From: a bacterium
GTDB lineage: Bacteria > AUK180
Length of the DNA stretch: 55,740 nucleotides
Direction of reading: 5' to 3'
Assembly: GCA_023133295.1 (NCBI GenBank)
Contig: JAGLWT010000156.1
Location: 1 to 55,740, forward strand
Made by a program: the position numbers and the translations under genes. This document shows positions 33,452-41,535 of the stretch, one piece after another; the stretch's first letter is position 1; each line of letters begins with the position of its first letter. The notes beneath the pieces are model-generated. The model searched no databases, had not been told where the DNA came from, and saw only the letters and a list, made by a program, of their open reading frames with translations.

Positions 33452-34302
33452 TTTGAGTTTTCTTTTAGTATCCGGCCAACTGTGACCCGGTTCCAGTTCA
33501 AATAGGATGCTATCGCAATTCTCGTGAATTTTTCATCAATAAGCTTATGAAATATTTTCCTTAGAATCTTACGATCTTGTCTTGTATATTTCATGCTTTG
33601 CAATTTTTCTAAAGTGATTTTCTCCTCGGTAAGAACCCTTTGAAAAGAATTCGCTATGCGGTCGGCAGCTCCTCTTCTTTCTCTTGCGGATCGTTTACTT
33701 AATCCGAGATTTCGTTTTTCCATTGCGAGAAATGCCGTTTCACTTCCGATAAATCCCTCGTTTACCGGAAAGTCCACTGAAATTAGTTCATGCTGCTCAA
33801 GATAATGGGCGCGTGAGGGGAAGCACTTCTCCATTCTCATCCCCATGATCTTGAAATGTGATTTTCCGGCATAGAAAGCAGCACTGGAATATGTGTACAA
33901 CTCTGAGGAAATACAGAATCCCTTCTTAACAGGCAGCATATGAATACAACTGATAACATTACGCATATATATGCTTTCCCCTATCAGATATGATTGACAA
34001 CGGTCTTGAAAAACATGTCCGGTAAGGCTTCTTTTTGAATTGAAGTACATTGCATATTTTGTATTCACATAATGAAGGAGCTCACTAAGAGGCGCGCCGT
34101 TTTCCCTTAGAAGAAGATGTACTTGATTTTTCAGCAGGCAATAGGCATGTAATATAAAATCATATTTATTCAAAGCACATTCAAGTGTGTTTAAATATTT
34201 CTCATTGTCCGCAGGTAAAAAGAATAGTGGATTATCCCGTTGACCGGTGCATATTACATAGTAGAAAGAGTCCGGTTTTTCCAGACGGGTTTTTCTATTC
34301 AT
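33424..34302 (-). CDS. REP-associated (Y1/IS200-like) transposase, degenerate HUH
   Basis: 292 residues. The Y1 transposase fold is seen in SFYYVICTGQRDNPLFF (12-28), the HUH region CLLKNQVHLLL (55-65) and the tyrosine helix NTKYAMYFNSKRSLTGHVFQDR (80-101). The first His of the HUH pair is Gln60, leaving only His62, so catalytic activity is doubtful. A C-terminal helix-turn-helix (FTRIAIASYLNWNRVTVGRIL) is present, as in larger RAYT-like proteins. AAGGAAG stands 8 nt before the start. It is enclosed by 25-bp inverted ends. Confidence 0.85.
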   Translation of the reverse strand: MNRKTRLEKPDSFYYVICTGQRDNPLFFLPADNEKYLNTLECALNKYDFILHAYCLLKNQVHLLLRENGAPLSELLHYVNTKYAMYFNSKRSLTGHVFQDRCQSYLIGESIYMRNVISCIHMLPVKKGFCISSELYTYSSAAFYAGKSHFKIMGMRMEKCFPSRAHYLEQHELISVDFPVNEGFIGSETAFLAMEKRNLGLSKRSARERRGAADRIANSFQRVLTEEKITLEKLQSMKYTRQDRKILRKIFHKLIDEKFTRIAIASYLNWNRVTVGRILKENSKCNKINLRP

Positions 34303-34353
34303 TGATATTGCTTCCTTTACAGCGATTTTGCAACATAATAAACCTCCGTCCCT
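33426..34353 (-). mobile_element. RAYT element with 25-bp inverted terminal repeats
   Basis: The left end (33426-33450, beginning AGGGACGGAGGTTTATT) and the right end (34353-34329) are reverse complements with one mismatch in 25. The element is 928 bp and contains only the transposase gene. It begins immediately after the stop codon of the mtfA-like gene (34354-34356) and its other end supplies the first codons of the arsC-like gene. GGGACGGAGGT-type ends are, from memory, common REP sequences of this transposase group. Confidence 0.8.
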
Positions 34354-35301
34354 TCATTTGGATCTCCGCCCAAAGCGAACAGGTATCATATCTTTGAGAG
34401 CGGCATTGAATAGAGAAAAGGTGTCCTGTCGATAGATCTTTTTGAGAATATCGTACAATTTCTGATGCTTTCTTTTCATTTTCGCGGGGGCCTCAAAGAA
34501 GTATTCGCTGACCACGGAGAAAAATTCCGCTTCATTAGTTCCCCCGTAAGGATTGATATCGCTGCGCCCTGATCTGATACGGCCCAGTTCATCAGCCATT
34601 ATTTTACGCCAGCTCTCGATCAGGTCGCGGCTGGAAAGCAGAAAGGAAGGAATACCGTCAATACTGCCGTCGGCGCCGTCTATCTTATGAACAAACTCGT
34701 GTATGCCCACATTGGTTCCGTCATCTGCATCCTTGAATGAGGAGTACAGATATGTTCTCGAAAGGATCATCGTCGTCCCCCCGTCCACAAGGCCCATTAT
34801 CCTTCCGCCCTTTCCTTGTTCATAATCCTCATTGAAACCACCCGGATAGATCAGGATCTCGTTCAGCTTGGAATACTCCCAACCGGGAAGTTTGAAGATG
34901 GGGATAATGGCTCCCGCTGCGGTCAGGACCCTGTCTTTTTCGTTGATCTCAGTATCTACGGGCGTGATATGCTTCTCTCCGAGAAATATCTTCATCAGAG
35001 CCTCAAAACGCTTCTTCTCCTTCGACGGCAAGGCATTGTAGTATTTCACTTCGCTTTTAAGTATATCATACCACTCTGAAGGCATCTCACCCTTGTCCAG
35101 GCGCATTCTGCGGCGCGAATTATGCGTAAAAATGAAGTACAATACAATAAAGAGCAAGATCGTGGATAAAAGCGCAATAGTAAATCTCGCCGGGACAAAA
35201 GTCTCACCGAATCCAAGGGTTATTATGGGAGCGGATATCAGAAAGGCCCCGAATAAAGATAATCTCGAAATGAACCAGTTATGCCCCTTGGAATACTCCA
35301 T
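34354..35301 (-). CDS. MtfA-like (M90) zinc metallopeptidase with N-terminal membrane spans
   Basis: 315 residues. Two N-terminal spans (about 12-32 and 40-59) precede the soluble domain. The zinc motif is HEFVH (201-205) with a downstream Glu in TNEAEFFSVVSEYFF near 265-280. This matches the MtfA/M90 family, whose E. coli member cleaves peptides and interacts with the Mlc repressor. The membrane anchor is a variation on cytoplasmic MtfA. It shares one base with the upstream gene, so the two are coupled. The RAYT element is inserted directly after its stop. Confidence 0.88.
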   Translation of the reverse strand: MEYSKGHNWFISRLSLFGAFLISAPIITLGFGETFVPARFTIALLSTILLFIVLYFIFTHNSRRRMRLDKGEMPSEWYDILKSEVKYYNALPSKEKKRFEALMKIFLGEKHITPVDTEINEKDRVLTAAGAIIPIFKLPGWEYSKLNEILIYPGGFNEDYEQGKGGRIMGLVDGGTTMILSRTYLYSSFKDADDGTNVGIHEFVHKIDGADGSIDGIPSFLLSSRDLIESWRKIMADELGRIRSGRSDINPYGGTNEAEFFSVVSEYFFEAPAKMKRKHQKLYDILKKIYRQDTFSLFNAALKDMIPVRFGRRSK

Positions 35302-36362
35302 TACTTGAACCCGAGCACCGCACTTACAGGATTATGGTCACTATTTTCAAAACCAAGATTATGGCCGTTCACCGAAACCACCTCGATATTGGGAGAAAGT
35401 AAAAAGCCGTCAATAACGGTCACAAAGTTCTCACCTTTCACATAGGGGGCATCATTGTCGCGGCATGTCCAAATACTCTCATCCACAGCCCAGTGAAAGG
35501 TCTCCGGTGTAAAATCATCCGGCAAGAGTACAAGCCATGCAGGCCATACTTCATCCGGCCGTTTTTCTTCCAATTGCTTCTTTGACAGCAGATGGTTCCA
35601 ATCGCCTCCGAGAATGAGGTAGGTGTTCTCATCATATTTTTCGGCGATATAGTCCTTCACATATTTGATCTGATGCTTTCTCACCTTTCCCCCCTTATCA
35701 TATGCGGAGAGATGGAGATTTACCAATATCAATTGCTTTCCCCCTTTCATGGGGATAATGGTCTCTAAAAGGCATCTGTCCAGAACAAATAGCTGTCTGG
35801 GGAAATCTTCCTTACCGGGAAGCTGCAGCCGGCGGGAATGCTCAAGCGGGTATTTTGAAAATGTGCAAAGCCCAGAGTGGACTGAGCCCATCGGGTTTTT
35901 CATCGGGACGGGAACCCATGAGACCTTGTAATTAAGCGCGAACACATTATTATACTCGGGAAGGGCGTTACGGAAGCGTTCCAATTGATTCAATTTCCAG
36001 CTTCGAGAGGCCTTTACATCGATCTCTTGAATAAAGAGAATATCAGGTGAGGTCACCTTGATAAAATCCAATATGCTCACACAATTTTCAAGCGTCTTCT
36101 CATGGCTTTCGGACCTGGACATCAGGCCGCCATCCATAAAGAAATCCCGGCCCTTATCCAAGCCGCAATACCCAATATTGAATGTGGTTATCGCGAAGGT
36201 GTCTCCCAAGGTCAATTCTTCCGCCCTTTCTCCGGGAAATACTGAAAGATCCGTTACTTCGGACGGTTTGAAATCAGCTACCACCATGAAGAGCACAAAT
36301 AATCCAAAGAGTACGATAGGGATGGAAACACCGATGCCGATCCATTTCAAAGCCTTTTTCAT
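35301..36362 (-). CDS. Membrane-anchored endonuclease/exonuclease/phosphatase family protein
   Basis: 353 residues from ATG 36362, which shares its A with the preceding TGA and follows GGAGGGG. An N-terminal span (about 10-29) leaves the catalytic domain probably outside the cytoplasm. EEP motifs: TTFNIGY near 58, FIQEID near 110, NLHLSAYD near 218, GGDWN near 252 and NSDHNPV near 342. All metal and catalytic positions (Asn, Glu, His, Asp, Asn, His) appear present. The substrate could be nucleic acid, phosphoinositide or sphingolipid; the sequence does not decide. Confidence 0.88.
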   Translation of the reverse strand: MKKALKWIGIGVSIPIVLFGLFVLFMVVADFKPSEVTDLSVFPGERAEELTLGDTFAITTFNIGYCGLDKGRDFFMDGGLMSRSESHEKTLENCVSILDFIKVTSPDILFIQEIDVKASRSWKLNQLERFRNALPEYNNVFALNYKVSWVPVPMKNPMGSVHSGLCTFSKYPLEHSRRLQLPGKEDFPRQLFVLDRCLLETIIPMKGGKQLILVNLHLSAYDKGGKVRKHQIKYVKDYIAEKYDENTYLILGGDWNHLLSKKQLEEKRPDEVWPAWLVLLPDDFTPETFHWAVDESIWTCRDNDAPYVKGENFVTVIDGFLLSPNIEVVSVNGHNLGFENSDHNPVSAVLGFK

Positions 36363-37165
36363 CACTTATCCCCTCCGATCTGAAATTCCTTACCTATAAG
36401 GAATGCAAAATACAGATCGTAATACTTGTCTCTGAGAAATCCTCCGAGAATGGTAACTGCATATGCCCCTTTCGCAAAGCCGCTTTGGGGAGTAAAAATG
36501 GAGGTTAGCGAAACCCTCTGTGATATATACTTCGAATCGGGGATATAAAGGTAATAATGCTGCAGCCCCAGCATAATACTCGGATTGAACTTATACAGGA
36601 AATATGTTTCATTCTCAAGGTTGACATCCTCCTGCGCCATTATTGCATTGCTCATCCTTTCAAAAAAATACTTCGTGCGGCTGCCCATATTAAAATAATT
36701 TATCGTCACGCTGTGCATAAATACCATTTTTCCAAAGCCCATCTTCGCGGTCTGGCAAAGGTACGCGTATGTCCCTGTCCTGTTCAGGGGCTCAAGCAGA
36801 TCCAATGCCGCATCATCAAAGTCGCTGTCATAACCCTGAAGTTCAAGAAACGGGAAGCCCAATGCCTCAAAGGCGGCGAATACGCCCGCGGAGAATGTGA
36901 TGTCCAGAACAGCGATGGGTTCAATATTCATCCTCACTCCCAAATAGTCATAGCTTGGGGTTAACTTATTCTGAATACCGATGTCGATCTTTGAATCCTT
37001 AAAAAGGATATCATCCGAATCGTATAGATCGAATCTGATAAACAGCCGTGAATCATTCTGTATCCCGGGCGGATACTGAAGAGCGAAACTGGATGTATAA
37101 TACAATTCGGAGCAAACCGCGGTCTGCAATAATAGCGCGAGGATAAATAACAACACTTTTTTCAT
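36362..37165 (-). CDS. Exported protein, possibly an outer-membrane beta-barrel
   Basis: 267 residues from ATG 37165 (GAGG 5 nt upstream). A signal peptide MKKVLLFILALLLQTAVCSE is clear, with cleavage near AVCS or a lipoprotein-like Cys without a good lipobox. The mature part is rich in alternating aromatic/hydrophobic strands (YLYFAFLIG near the end, SVTINYFNMG) and ends with aromatic-containing strand KEFQIGG. This suggests a barrel of 8-12 strands. I do not recognise the family. It is the first gene of a three-gene unit with the EEP and MtfA-like proteins. Confidence 0.7.
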   Translation of the reverse strand: MKKVLLFILALLLQTAVCSELYYTSSFALQYPPGIQNDSRLFIRFDLYDSDDILFKDSKIDIGIQNKLTPSYDYLGVRMNIEPIAVLDITFSAGVFAAFEALGFPFLELQGYDSDFDDAALDLLEPLNRTGTYAYLCQTAKMGFGKMVFMHSVTINYFNMGSRTKYFFERMSNAIMAQEDVNLENETYFLYKFNPSIMLGLQHYYLYIPDSKYISQRVSLTSIFTPQSGFAKGAYAVTILGGFLRDKYYDLYFAFLIGKEFQIGGDK

Positions 37166-37182
37166 ATGCACCTCATTGTGTT

Positions 37183-37211
37183 ATTATACTGTGAATACCG
37201 GGTACGGTCAA
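37183..37211 (-). promoter_or_regulatory. Promoter for the 37165-34354 minus-strand unit
   Basis: -35 TTGACC (37211-37206) and perfect -10 TATAAT (37188-37183) with a 17-nt spacer, divergent from the suhB promoter 24 nt away. The downstream AACACAAT context resembles that after the -10 at 50469. Confidence 0.75.
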
Positions 37212-37219
37212 GCAAATAT

Positions 37220-37264
37220 CCGCTCAAGCGGCAGTTGACTAAATTCACATATTTTTGCTATAAT
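37220..37264 (+). promoter_or_regulatory. suhB-operon promoter with two palindromes, near-leaderless
   Basis: -35 TTGACT (37235-37240), 18-nt spacer, -10 TATAAT (37259-37264). Only 10 nt separate the -10 from ATG 37275, so the mRNA has at most a few leader bases and no Shine-Dalgarno. CCGCTCAAGCGG (37220-37231) is a palindrome upstream of the -35, and TTTGCT...AGCAAA flanks the -10. These could be operators shared with the divergent promoter. Confidence 0.7.
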
Positions 37265-37274
37265 ATAAGCAAAT

Positions 37275-38051
37275 ATGGATAATGATGTATTCCAATTCGC
37301 CTTAAACCTCGTATTAGAAGCCGGCAAGCTTTTCAAAGAAGGCTATCACCACCCCAAAGAAGTGAAGATGAAGGGCCAGCGGGAGATGGTGACCAAAACG
37401 GATGAGGATATCGAAAAATTGATCAAGGATCGATTCGCCGAGAGATTCCCTGATATCATATTTATCGGTGAAGAGAAATCCGCGGACGCTCCATTCGGAA
37501 AGGGGCGCAATATTATTCTTGATCCGGTCGACGGTACTATGAACTTCATCCATAAGATTCCTTTCACGGCGATCTCTCTGGGTTTCTATGAGGACGCCAA
37601 GGGGGTTTTCGGAATGGTCTATAATCCCATACTGGAAGAATTCTTCGTAGGAGTAGAGGGCGAAGGGAGTTATCTCAACAATGATCCCATTAGAGTTTCC
37701 AAGATATCAAAGATCAGCGATTCCCTGCTGGCTACGGGGTTGCCATATGACAGAACAGAACATTCAAATCTGGACCATATCTCAAGGATCGGCCCTATAT
37801 GCCGGGACATCCGGAGATTGGGTTCAGCCGCGCTCGATATGTGCTATACCGCCAACGGGACATTTGACGGATATTGGGAGCTCGGATTAAAGGCATGGGA
37901 TGTAGCGGCTGGAGCGATCATCGTAAACAATGCAGGCGGCAAGGTCACTAATTTTAACAATGGGAAGCTGGATCTCTTTGCAGGAGATTTCTTGGCTTCC
38001 AATGGAAAGATACATAATGAAATTCATGGACTTATCAAGGAGGGTTTATGA
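37275..38051 (+). CDS. suhB: Inositol monophosphatase family protein
   Basis: 258 residues. Metal-binding motifs are GEE (65-67), DPVDGT (83-88) and the C-terminal WDVAAGAIIVNNAGG near 213. The length and motifs fit SuhB/IMPase, which hydrolyse inositol-1-phosphate or related sugar phosphates with Mg2+. Fructose-1,6-bisphosphatase or PAP phosphatase activities are possible alternatives in this fold. It overlaps the following DUF47 gene by 4 nt and heads a plus-strand operon. Confidence 0.92.
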   Translation: MDNDVFQFALNLVLEAGKLFKEGYHHPKEVKMKGQREMVTKTDEDIEKLIKDRFAERFPDIIFIGEEKSADAPFGKGRNIILDPVDGTMNFIHKIPFTAISLGFYEDAKGVFGMVYNPILEEFFVGVEGEGSYLNNDPIRVSKISKISDSLLATGLPYDRTEHSNLDHISRIGPICRDIRRLGSAALDMCYTANGTFDGYWELGLKAWDVAAGAIIVNNAGGKVTNFNNGKLDLFAGDFLASNGKIHNEIHGLIKEGL

Positions 38052-38692
38052 GCTTTTTCAGCACAGGTAAGATAGAAAAAGAGGTCAAAGAGCTTATTCA
38101 TCAACACATTGACCTGGTTGATCAATGTTTGATGGATCTGAACAAAATGCTGGTATCCGCATGCGCGAAAGAGGGACAATGTCCCGAATTCACCATAAGG
38201 ATACACAATAATGAAACCGCGGCGGATAAGCTGAGACGGGTAATTCTCCAGAAGATAGAAAAGGGAGCGTTCCTTCCCAATCTGAGGGGAGAATTATTGA
38301 AGCTAATCGAAATAATCGATGATGTCGCCAATAGGTCTGAAACAGTTGGGGATTACTATGTCCTTTATCAACCGGAGTTCTCCGACGAACAGGCGAAGAC
38401 ACTGGTCGAGATCGGCAAGATGACCAAGGTAGCCTTTGATCTTCTCAAAGAGGCATACGGAAGCCTTTTCAAGAATTTCAAAAAGACCGTTGAGAAGTGC
38501 GCGGAAATAGAATTAATTGAAGAGCAAATTGATACGATCGAGTGGAGGATACGCAAAGATATCTTCAAGGGAAAGGACCTGGCCATGAATATCCTGAAAA
38601 AGGATTATGTGCTCCTTCTTTGCGATATCTCCGACAAGATCGAGGACGCCAGTGATATGCTTGAGATAATGGTTGTAAGAAGGAAGGCGTAG
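38048..38692 (+). CDS. DUF47/PhoU-like phosphate transport accessory protein
   Basis: 214 residues, nearly all helical, with the DUF47 pattern of two three-helix bundles and acidic metal-binding positions (IEEQIDTIEWRIRKDIFK near 155, KIEDASDMLE near 197). DUF47 proteins sit next to Pit phosphate transporters and are thought to regulate them. The pit gene follows 4 nt downstream, which supports that role. Confidence 0.9.
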   Translation: MSFFSTGKIEKEVKELIHQHIDLVDQCLMDLNKMLVSACAKEGQCPEFTIRIHNNETAADKLRRVILQKIEKGAFLPNLRGELLKLIEIIDDVANRSETVGDYYVLYQPEFSDEQAKTLVEIGKMTKVAFDLLKEAYGSLFKNFKKTVEKCAEIELIEEQIDTIEWRIRKDIFKGKDLAMNILKKDYVLLLCDISDKIEDASDMLEIMVVRRKA

Positions 38693-38696
38693 AATA

Positions 38697-39671
38697 TTGT
38701 CTTTTCTAAATATATTACCTAAAATATTACCCGGAACCTTCCTGGGATGGGGATTGGGGGCAAATGACGCCTCTAATATTTTCGGAACCGCCGTTGCCAA
38801 TAATATCATTAAGTTCTACCATGCCGCTATACTGGCAAGCATCTTCGTCATCGTGGGATCATTCCTCGAAGGGCCGAAAACCTTTGACACTGTCGGCGGC
38901 CTCGCAGCGATCACAAAAGGGGACCTCGCGGCGATCACGCTTGGCGCCGCGGTCAGCGTAGCTTTCTTCACCTATTTGAAACTTCCCATCTCAACCTCAC
39001 AGGCATTGGTCGGATCGATCCTGGGGATCGGTATAATAAAAGGTTCTGATATCGACCTCAAGATCCTTTTGAAGATCGTTCTTTGCTGGATCACAACCCC
39101 GCTGGGAGCGTTCATCATCGGATTTATTTTATATGCGTTCATCAAATGGATCTTCTCAAAATTCAATTACGGTGTACTCTTTTACAGCATCTTCATAAAG
39201 GTCGGGATCCTGCTCGCGGGCATAATGGGTTCCTATTCCTTGGGTGCCAATAATGTAGGGAATGTCACCGGTATTTACGCTGTGCATATGAAGATCGCAA
39301 ATCTGCCTTTCGGCCTTTCCTCAGATCGTTTCTGGGCGCTTCTGGGCGGGATTTCGATCGCCATAGGCATAATGACCTATTCCAAAAGAGTTATGGAAAC
39401 CGTTGGCAAGAAGATAACGAATATGCTGCCGATGATGGCTCTGATCTCTGTTGTGGCACAAAGTATTACCGTTTACATTTACACCAATGTTGGCGTGCCT
39501 GTATCGACATCACAGGCAATAGTCGGCGCAGTTGCCGGTGTAGGCGCTGTACACGGTTTTTCAAGCGTGAACTTCAAGTCCATCGGACGGATAGCCATCG
39601 GATGGCTGATGACACCCATCGCCGCGGGAGCGGTTGCCATAGGAACATATTTCTTGTTTAAACTGTTTTAA
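38697..39671 (+). CDS. pit: PiT-family inorganic phosphate transporter
   Basis: 324 residues from TTG 38697, with AAGGAAGG about 10 nt upstream. Around ten spans and the two inverted PiT signatures are visible: GWGLGANDASNIFGTAV near 18 and GSYSLGANNVGNVTGIY near 180, plus STSQALVGSILGIG and STSQAIVGAVAGVG. It carries phosphate in symport with H+ or Na+. The family is slightly short for bacterial Pit, without a large central loop, as is common when a DUF47 partner is present. Confidence 0.94.
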   Translation: MSFLNILPKILPGTFLGWGLGANDASNIFGTAVANNIIKFYHAAILASIFVIVGSFLEGPKTFDTVGGLAAITKGDLAAITLGAAVSVAFFTYLKLPISTSQALVGSILGIGIIKGSDIDLKILLKIVLCWITTPLGAFIIGFILYAFIKWIFSKFNYGVLFYSIFIKVGILLAGIMGSYSLGANNVGNVTGIYAVHMKIANLPFGLSSDRFWALLGGISIAIGIMTYSKRVMETVGKKITNMLPMMALISVVAQSITVYIYTNVGVPVSTSQAIVGAVAGVGAVHGFSSVNFKSIGRIAIGWLMTPIAAGAVAIGTYFLFKLF

Positions 39672-39672
39672 A

Positions 39673-40452
39673 ATGGAATTAAAAGATATTCAAAGGGAAT
39701 TGCCTGAATTTAAGGAGAAGATCGACCTTGTCGGCGTTAAGAACATCTGCGCTCCCATAAGGATCAAGGACAGGGCGAATAAGGTGCAGAATACAGTGGC
39801 AAAAATTGAAATGTCCGTATGCCTGCCTCATCATCAGAGGGGCACTCATATGAGCCGTTTCACGGAGCAGCTGCACCTCTCTGAAAGGACGCTTTCTTAT
39901 AAGACCTTAAAGAAAACCCTTGAGGACCTTCAGAAAATACTGCACGCTGATTCCTCCTTCATTATTGTAAGATTCCCCTATTTCATTAAAAAGACCGCCC
40001 CTGTTTCGAAATCAAAGAGCCTTATGAATTATGATGTGGAATTCACCGGGCGGTTAAAGGATGGAAAATTCTTATTCACTTTGACCGTGAAAGTTCCTGT
40101 TATGACACTTTGTCCGTGTTCTAAGGAGATCAGCGAGAGCGGCGCTCACAATCAGAGGGCATTTGTAACGATCTCTATTGACACAAACAGCTTTGTCTGG
40201 ATCGAGGACTTGGTCAAGCTTGCCGAGAACAGCGCATCCGCCCCCCTATATATGACGCTGAAGCGGCCGGATGAGAAATTCATTACCGAGCTCTCCTATA
40301 ATAATCCTCGATTCGTGGAAGATGTAGTAAGAAAGGTCGCAGACGGGCTGAAGGGAATTTGCAAGATAAGGAGATTTAGAGTAGAGGTTGAATCTCAGGA
40401 ATCCATACACAATCATTCTGCTTACGCATTCATAGAGTATGAGAAAGAATAA
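39673..40452 (+). CDS. folE2: GTP cyclohydrolase FolE2 (type IB)
   Basis: 259 residues. Motifs HHQRGTHMSRF near 54 and LCPCSKEISESGAHNQR near 146 are diagnostic of the metal-dependent FolE2 family. The Cys in CPC and the Glu/His after it bind the metal. It makes 7,8-dihydroneopterin triphosphate for folate or queuosine precursors; FolE2 works with metals other than zinc. It starts 1 nt after pit. No other folate gene is adjacent. Confidence 0.95.
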   Translation: MELKDIQRELPEFKEKIDLVGVKNICAPIRIKDRANKVQNTVAKIEMSVCLPHHQRGTHMSRFTEQLHLSERTLSYKTLKKTLEDLQKILHADSSFIIVRFPYFIKKTAPVSKSKSLMNYDVEFTGRLKDGKFLFTLTVKVPVMTLCPCSKEISESGAHNQRAFVTISIDTNSFVWIEDLVKLAENSASAPLYMTLKRPDEKFITELSYNNPRFVEDVVRKVADGLKGICKIRRFRVEVESQESIHNHSAYAFIEYEKE

Positions 40453-41020
40453 AGCCATCGGGATCGATATCGATGCCGTTCTGGCAGATTCTGATCCCGT
40501 ATTCATCAAAGAACTTCAGCAGATAACCGGCAAGGAGTTTATAAGAACAAAGGAAACGCCATTCAAATACGAGGATGCCTTCGGTATTGATGAAGACACA
40601 ATGAACATCTTCTGGGATACCTTTACCCGCAAGAACGGCTGGATTGATATTCCCGTTCTCTCAGGCGCTGTTGAAGCGGTCAAGCTGCTCCACGAGGAGT
40701 ATCATATCGCCATTGTTTCAGCAAGGCCGCAGGTCCTGGAAACACAGACGGTCAAATGGCTAGAGCTCAATAATATCCCGTTCGACGAGATATTCTTCAC
40801 TGATTTTGAAGATAAGGCACAAAAACTGTCACATCTTGATGAATTGGAATATTTTCTGGAAGACAACCCCATTTTTATAATGGACCTGATAAAGCGGGGT
40901 GTACATATCCTACTTTTTGATTACCCGTGGAATCAGAATTTTACTGATCCCGGCGTTACAAGGGTCTTCGGTTGGGAAGATGTCTATAAATTGTTCTTCA
41001 AATCCAATCGCGCCAGATAA
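40439..41020 (+). CDS. HAD-family 5'-nucleotidase (NT5C-type)
   Basis: 193 residues. The HAD motif I DIDAVLAD (9-16) with two Asp, motif II SAR near 96 and C-terminal acidic LEDNPIF near 138 fit the 5'(3')-deoxyribonucleotidase group. Motif I has Ala-Val in place of the more usual Gly-Val. It overlaps folE2 by 14 nt and its end overlaps the convergent pgsA by 37 nt. The substrate is probably a (deoxy)nucleotide monophosphate, inferred from the family. Confidence 0.85.
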   Translation: MRKNKAIGIDIDAVLADSDPVFIKELQQITGKEFIRTKETPFKYEDAFGIDEDTMNIFWDTFTRKNGWIDIPVLSGAVEAVKLLHEEYHIAIVSARPQVLETQTVKWLELNNIPFDEIFFTDFEDKAQKLSHLDELEYFLEDNPIFIMDLIKRGVHILLFDYPWNQNFTDPGVTRVFGWEDVYKLFFKSNRAR

Positions 41021-41535
41021 TCGATAAACGAATAGAGAGTTACACCGAAAAGCATCCAATTGGCGACGGCCAGGGATATGCCCTTCCAGCCGATCATCAT
41101 TGCGGCATCTCCCGCTGAATCGATCACAAGGAAAAGAATGAATATGATAGCTATCATCTGAATGGTTGTCTTTATCTTCCCTGAAAGCATTGCGGGTATC
41201 ACTTTTCCCTTGGCGGATATGACCATTCTTAATCCGGTAATAGTGAATTCCCTGAAAAGAATGAAGATCACGATCCATGCCGGAGTGATACCGTACTTGA
41301 CGAAAAGGATCAATGCTGAAAAGACCAGTATCTTATCCGCCAGCGGATCGGCGAATTTACCGAAATCGGATACAGCATTGTATTTTCTGGCTATCAAACC
41401 GTCAAAAAAGTCGGTGACCGCGGAAATGATAAATGCGGCGCCGGCAAATGTGAATGCTTCTATTTCGAATAAATAGACAAACAATGCAGCCAGGATTATC
41501 CTGACGGCAGTCAAAATATTTGGTACTTTTTTCAT
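40984..41535 (-). CDS. pgsA: CDP-diacylglycerol-glycerol-3-phosphate 3-phosphatidyltransferase
   Basis: 183 residues with four or more spans. The CDP-alcohol phosphotransferase motif is complete: TDFFDGLIARKYNAVSDFGK followed by FADPLADK, residues 41-68. N-terminal PNILTAVRI is typical of PgsA. It makes phosphatidylglycerol phosphate. It is the last gene of the uppP-ftsK-lolA-rimO-pgsA operon and overlaps rimO by 4 nt. Next to rimO, pgsA is common in other bacteria. Confidence 0.95.
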   Translation of the reverse strand: MKKVPNILTAVRIILAALFVYLFEIEAFTFAGAAFIISAVTDFFDGLIARKYNAVSDFGKFADPLADKILVFSALILFVKYGITPAWIVIFILFREFTITGLRMVISAKGKVIPAMLSGKIKTTIQMIAIIFILFLVIDSAGDAAMMIGWKGISLAVANWMLFGVTLYSFIDYLARLDLKNNL

